This document shows positions 58,819 to 64,000 of a DNA stretch of 64,000 bases, piece after piece. The translations under genes and the position numbers were made by a program. Origin of the DNA: Xylogone sp. PMI_703. Its lineage: Eukaryota; Ascomycota; Leotiomycetes. The first letter of the stretch is position 1; each line of letters begins with the position of its first letter. The DNA lies in the NCBI GenBank assembly GCA_021399445.1, contig JAJTUQ010000001.1:4588001-4652000 (forward strand). The letters are read 5' to 3'. A model generated the notes under the pieces. It was not told where the DNA came from and made no database searches. It saw nothing but the letters and a program-made list of their open reading frames with translations.

Positions 58819-60462
58819 AGTGCTGTGTGCAGTGGATAGAAATTAGCATTAACTATAGCATGGATCGATAAGATCCAGACGTGAAGGCTAGAGAAAAAGA
58901 ACGTGTCTGTGAATGAAGGAAAGGAAAACAGAATAAATAAACATATGTATGAACACAATGCGGTATCTGATAGTTGTGGTAAATGTTCCCAAGAGCTTTG
59001 GGGGAAACAAGAGCCAAACTATATCCGCCTATTGACTAAGAAGGAAACACAATATAGATACCAAAAATTCTGAAAATATACCGCGTAAAGCTTCGGAAAA
59101 AGATATATGGAAGGCATTTCATACATACCTTATTGCTTCAGCCAATCGAGCAGTGTCAGATATCTATCTCTGAAGGATCAAGACGCTTGTAATGGAAGAT
59201 TCCACTGTTAAGGAAGATCAAGAATAGAAAAAAGAAAAGAGTAAAAGATGTGAGGAGGAAATGAACTTTATCTACCCCCTGGAACAGCGCCGAGACGTGA
59301 GGCAGATTGACTCACCATACTAGAGCCTTCTCTCCATATCACAACTCTTCCGTTGCGTATCTGGGTCCTAGGAATTCTTCACTATAACTCTCGGCGACAT
59401 GTTGAGCCTGGTTACATGTATGAGAGAGACATTTTCGTTGCGAATCTACGCACTGGAAATCTTCACTATAGAACTCGGCGTTGAAGTATGAGTCGTCTCT
59501 TTCACAATTGACTGTTTCGCTGCGGATCTACGGGCTGAAATTCTTCACTATAACTCTCGGCGTTGACATAGGAGTTGACTCTTTCATAGTCTAGGGTAGT
59601 CTTGATTTCGTTGCGAATCTGGAGAGAGGAGTTCAGCGCTATAATGCTCGGCGTCTAGATATGTGAGCTATGATAGATCTGATTCGATGCTCTGAGGTTC
59701 TGCCTCTTGATTCCTTTGCTGTGTGAGTAGCTTCTGGTGCGGGCCATGTACTCATTGCTTGTCATTAATTGTGCGATCTGGTTGCTGTTCGTTTGAGTGT
59801 CGATATTGAGGTATAGGGTGTGCTTATCAGGTCAGAACTTCTAGATCATTCAAGAGTTGAGAATAGGGAGTAAGTTTTAGTATCCGTGTAGTACCGTTGC
59901 TTAAGATGGAGTGTTTCGGATGAACGATGTCGTGGTTTTTGCAGGAATGAGTTTGGATCTATTTTATGTCGGTTCAAACACGGCACTATTTCCGCGCGAG
60001 ATATTGGAAATAAATATGTATATTGCATGAAAGAACACAGCAAGAGCTTCTTTAATGCAATTCTTCCTACTAGATAGATATAGATACATGTTATTGTCAC
60101 TGAGTGTCTGTCATTACTCGTCCAGTCTATTCGTAGCCATTACAAAGTTCAAGACAGCTCCAACTGCGCTGCTCGGTACCAAATCAATCGTAAAAAGACG
60201 AAAACCTCTACCATGTCCAACCCATATCGCCTAATATTCGCAAGAATAGAAAACCTTTGCCCATAACGCCTCAGAATAAAGCAGCAACTGGAAGCTAGAA
60301 ATTTTCGACCGTAGAATCAAATAAAAAACTCAAAGAGATTTCCCAGATACCGTTAGTAACCCCATCCCCTGTATGTTGTAAAAATTCCCGACACAGACCG
60401 TCTGTAACTGTACAAATTCAGGGCGATAAACTTGTGACAAATTTTGAGACTTGATGGATGCT
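58819..60462. other. Intergenic region with tandem repeats within the Myb-like cluster
   Basis: 1.6 kb between members E and F. It contains the four-copy repeat listed separately (59351-59653). No supported gene. Confidence 0.45.
59351..59653. repeat. Four imperfect tandem copies of an about 85-bp unit
   Basis: Units begin near 59351, 59436, 59518 and 59609 (spacing 85, 82 and 91). Each starts CGTTGCGAATCT or a variant and ends about 45 bases later with a core close to TTCACTATAACTCTCGGCG, followed by a variable spacer rich in TTTC and GAG. The unit does not code in any frame. Confidence 0.75.
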
Positions 60463-61582
60463 TTACCACCTCTCCTCTTTCTTGACGTTGTTGCCATCAC
60501 CATCATTGCCTTCTGCAACTGGAGCGCAGATGCCGATACTTTGGCCCCCACCCATGGAATCAACGTTGGCGGCGCTATTTCCAAAATCTGCAGCTGTGCT
60601 TGAAGATGATTGCTCTGTGCCACTTCCATTTGCGAATGCAGATGGCGTTGAAGAGGTGTTGCTTCCCAAGATGTCATCGTGCCCATGCTGCAACCAAAAA
60701 TTATCTGGCAAAACCAAATCGTTGAGCCCGAAAGCATTCTGATTCTGTTGGAGGGAATAGTGTGAGAGCATGGCTCCTGAATGGAGGCCGAGATCTTGGG
60801 TCTGATCATGGTGGCTGTAGATGCTTGGTAGAGGCTGGGAGTTGGAGTGGCCCTGCGATTGATCATGGGTCATATTCGGCATTGAGAAGGCTGCGAACAT
60901 ATCATCCATTGATTGCAGCTGCATATCCGTGGGAAATAGTGGCGACGCAGCCGGTGCTTGAGAGTGAAACGATGAAGTTGTAGACATTGGTTGTGGCGTG
61001 GATGGTGCGGTTGATGAAGTTGTCGTGAAGGATGGTGTTAGTGGTTGAGACAACTGAGGGGAGTGGATAGGTGTGAGTGCTGGGGTAAGGCGATTGTGAT
61101 ATTCGGGTTTGATAGCAGCGTAGATGTTGCCGTTGAAAGCTCCTTGCGACAATTCGGACATGCGATTCTGATTACTACTTGGACCAGCGATCATCGTGGA
61201 ATTTCCGGGTTGAGATCTGGACGCAGGATTCTCGTGATCATTACCGTCAGCATCCTCAATCTTTGCATTTTCGCTTCTCGGTTTCTTCGATCTCTTCTCC
61301 ACCCGCTGCTTGCGAGGGCTAGTACTGGAGTTTCGTGGTCGTCGCACCGTGGTGGTGCCTTCCATTTGCTTCTTGAATCGAGAGTATCGCATTCGCGCTG
61401 CATGGCCATTGGTTATTTCTTCTTGCAGAATCGGGTCCCGTGCAACTTTATTCCAATCAATCTGCGAAATATTAGTTTGGATCTCAATTCTGGAAGAAAT
61501 GGATGGGATTAATTACATCTTTGAGGCATTTTTGACTGAGAATCGCAAAGAGCAACCTCGTCATCGCATTATCGTTCGGCAT
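60463..61582 (-). CDS. Myb/SANT-like DNA-binding protein, cluster member F
   Basis: Exons 61582-61517 and 61461-60463 (55-base intron, phase 0) give 354 residues. The module is at about 2-58: PNDNAMTRLLFAILSQKCLK, intron after KD, then IDWNKVARDPILQEEITNGH and AARMRYSRFKKQM. Here the third helix is the strongest match to Myb recognition helices. It is followed by a Lys/Arg-rich nuclear-signal block (KQRVEKRSKKPRSE). The remaining 250 residues are Gln/Ser/Thr/Pro/Met-rich and disordered, the usual composition of fungal activation domains. Of the cluster, this one looks most like a transcription factor. Divergent from member G across a 2.3-kb gap. Confidence 0.83.
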
Positions 61583-63884
61583 GGTTTGAGACCGACGAAG
61601 ACTCGCCAAGTTTTGATATGCGAGATGGTGCAATTCACGATTTCACTATTCGCTCATATGTATAAAAAAACAGTATGAAGCTCCAGATACTATCGTGGAA
61701 GCATGGTTAGCATATGTCAAACCACCTGATTGGGTAGGGTGGAGGCAGACATACCACAGTGTTGCGCCTTACTCAGCCGTTGAAAGTGCAAGTTGAAACA
61801 CCACCACACTTTGGTATGAGCAGATGGAAAAGCAGAGGCTGGGGAATCGAGGGTTCAAATGCTAGGTTTTAAACACAGCGGTGTGCGGAATAAGATGAAG
61901 TAAAATGATCAATAGTGAGGAAAGGAGAGAGGGGCGACTGAAATATGGCTTCTCAGGCGCTCAGTTACAGATGAACGGTCTTTGGGAGGAGGAAAGCGGG
62001 GGATACGTGCATAAGTAACACGCAGCAAGAGGAGCTTAGCAAACGACGCAGCTCTTGGTTTCTGCTTTGCAAGTCTAAGAGCTTTGTATTTTCTAGCTTG
62101 GGGCTATCTTTTGAAGTGACATGCAGTGAGGCGAACCAGATGAAACGGCAGGAGAGAAAAGAGACGGGGATCCCTCCCTTTACTTGCAAAGAGAAATCGA
62201 CCTACACTGCTGGGTGGGCCGGGGAAGCATTCCTGTTCCTGGCACCGAGAGCCATATCATAATTAGCAAGAAGCAAAGAGCTATTGAATTATGATGAGGG
62301 AGGGTTAGACAAGAGGCAATGGTGCGATATGGCCGGAGCATGGCTCCTGAGTGGATGGAAGCCCTGCCCGTCCTCTCTTCTGGTGAATCAGGAATCCGAC
62401 TGCCCCGCGGCACTCTGACTGGCGTCGAGTCATAGCAGTTAGGCAATCGTCCTCTTCTTGCGCCTTTTGTTGCTTTTGGCCGGCATTGTCGTTGATCATA
62501 GCAACGGCGATAGGCCCGTTGCTAGGTGGCAGGTTTGGAGAGACGGGGATGGGGAGGAAATGACGACGGCCATTCGCTGCCGAGGGGTTGCGACGCGTGA
62601 GACGTGCTGGGGCGTGTAAAGAGCTTGCAGGCCGCTAGAAATGCGGTGGCTGGGGTCTCGCTCCCGTCGCCTCTCCTCTGCGCCCAGCGCTCTGCCAGCG
62701 AGAGCTTCTGTCTGCCGCGCGCACCCTCGGAAATCCCAGCAACTCCATCAATAAAGCTTCAATTTATATTCTTTGAATTATATGTAGATTCCGTGCTTGC
62801 TAATTGATTGCGTCGATTGCCAACCGTGTAAAATAGATGTGTGCGCCAGTTGTGGTGAGCTCCAGGGCATGTTGCGCTTGCGAGAAGAGCCTCAATGAAC
62901 CAGAGCAGTTTGCGCATAGCTGCGGATACGACAGCAACACTTGGCAAGAGCAGGCGCACCGGATGGTAATCTCGTCGCAAGATGCCGCATGTGCCTCCTA
63001 GACCACGTTGACTCGTTAGCTCATCTCAATCTCTTTGCTGGAGTTGGGCTGCGTAGCTGTGGTGGTAAGGGCAATGGATCGCTAGAGACCAGCTCATCTG
63101 GTACACTGAGAGCCGAATGCTCGCGCAGACACGACCGATAACCTTATGCAGTGAGCAGGCCGTGTCACTCCTAATCTGTCAGCGCTGCGCTCAAGAAAGG
63201 GAAAGGGAGAGCAGAGGAAAGACCGGAGGGAAGGCTTCCTGCGCAGGAACAGAACTGCTGCCAATTAGCTGCTATCTGCGAGCACTCCTGGCCGTGTAAC
63301 CCACCCTGGCTCCCCTTTGTCCTCCTCTCTTGTTCCTCTTCCTTTTCTTACCTCCTGTGGTTGTTTGCCGGTTCTGGCCCCTGATATATGTAGCTGAAGA
63401 CATCTGCGGGTGAGTCACAGTGGCCATGGATGCGAAACTCCTTCAAGCCTTCTCTTCCAGGGCGTGAGATTTCCCCTTATGGCGACCCATCCTGGGTTCG
63501 ATGAATGTGGCTGTTAATGGCTACGACCAATAGTGGCAAGCAGAGCCGCAGTTGGACTAAAGTATTACCATTTTCCTGTGATATCATTTCTCAAACCAGT
63601 ATCACTTGCATGGATAAGGAACAAAAGAAAAGTCATTTCTTCTTTGTTATAAAACAGGGTAAAAGAGGGGGAAAGTGAAGTTTTGAATTGTCGTCCAGTT
63701 AGCGATTACTCGGGCCCTGTTCTACGTTACTATTTCCTCCCCTTTGGTTCACTATCTGCCTCCAAGTTCTCTATATCTAGTTGTGTTTGTCTCTTTCTCT
63801 AATCAACCTTAATATTCCATTTCTCAGAAACCATCTTCACCGTTCAGCTATCTCTTCAAATCCAAGCTACTAATTACCATCACC
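61583..63884. promoter_or_regulatory. Long divergent promoter region between members F and G
   Basis: 2.3 kb with no supported gene between two start codons on opposite strands. It is GC-rich around 62380-62720 and pyrimidine-rich close to the member G start (63720-63850, probable leader). A promoter this long suggests complex regulation or a large 5'UTR, as seen at some developmental regulators. Confidence 0.4.
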
Positions 63885-64000
63885 ATGGGAGGTTGGGACA
63901 ACCACTCAGAGCGCGACCTGCTGCTCGCGGTTATTGATGAGGGCAGCCTGAAGTCAATTGATTGGGAATCCGTCTCTAGACGTATGGCTGCACAGGGCCA
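63885..64000 (+). CDS. Myb/SANT-like DNA-binding protein, cluster member G (partial, runs off the window)
   Basis: Only the first 38 codons are in the window. The start context CACCATGG is good. The visible residues, MGGWDNHSERDLLLAVIDEG then SLKSIDWESVSRRMAAQG, match the first two helices of the Myb-like module. The core IDWESVS sits where the other members have (I/V)D(W/F/M)xxVA. Unlike members B to F it has no intron before this core. It is on the plus strand. The third helix and the tail are outside the window. Confidence 0.75.
   Translation, partial: MGGWDNHSERDLLLAVIDEGSLKSIDWESVSRRMAAQG

Noticed and set aside
1..64000. tRNA, rRNA and CRISPR signals
   Set aside because: No cloverleaf-type sequence with both A and B boxes, no rRNA-like stretch, and no regularly spaced identical repeats were found by reading.

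Overview
This window is nuclear DNA from a filamentous ascomycete (Pezizomycotina). The evidence is short GT-AG introns (mostly 45-230 bases) with CTAAC/CTGAC branch sites, a HET-domain gene, a BTB gene, fungal-type introns in the cofilin and HSP60 genes, and single-copy orthologues of Byr4, Get5, Atg37, Rsm27 and Scd6. The gene set and low-complexity style fit Leotiomycetes (Helotiales), but that placement is inference. No rRNA, tRNA or CRISPR array was recognised.

Layout. 1-20 kb: an unknown small membrane protein, the decapping scaffold EDC4/Pdc1, a DEDDy 3'-5' exonuclease, a HET-domain protein, a BTB protein, a PEX39-like peroxisomal import factor divergent from the SCD6/LSM14 translation repressor, and a GNAT acetyltransferase. 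19-32.5 kb: SelO/Fmp40 AMPylase divergent from an aldo-keto reductase, a Pumilio-family RNA-binding protein, mitoribosomal mS33 divergent from a Rnt1-type RNase III, the peroxisomal acyl-CoA-binding protein Atg37, and a GFA/CENP-V-type zinc protein. 34-48.3 kb: an unknown coiled-coil protein, XRCC4/Lif1 divergent from the septation regulator Byr4, NOP2 divergent from GET5, cofilin (with a 3-base first exon and an 11-base second exon), a 377-bp MITE-like inverted-repeat element, and HSP60.

49.9-64 kb: an unusual block. At least six, probably seven, genes in a row encode proteins with one short Myb/SANT-like module followed by a disordered Lys/Glu-rich or Gln/Ser-rich tail. Six are on the minus strand and the seventh starts on the plus strand at the window edge. 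Five share a phase-0 intron at the same place, just before the conserved (I/V)D(W/F/M)xxVA core, which argues for local duplication followed by strong sequence divergence. A four-copy repeat of about 85 bp lies among them. This cluster is the best candidate in the window for an undescribed system.

Functional themes: post-transcriptional control (EDC4, SCD6, Pumilio, RNase III), peroxisomes (PEX39, ATG37) and mitochondria (mS33, HSP60, SelO). These are mostly scattered housekeeping genes and not an operon-like pathway. Exon coordinates in the evidence were worked out by hand from splice signals and reading-frame continuity. They have not been checked against transcripts.
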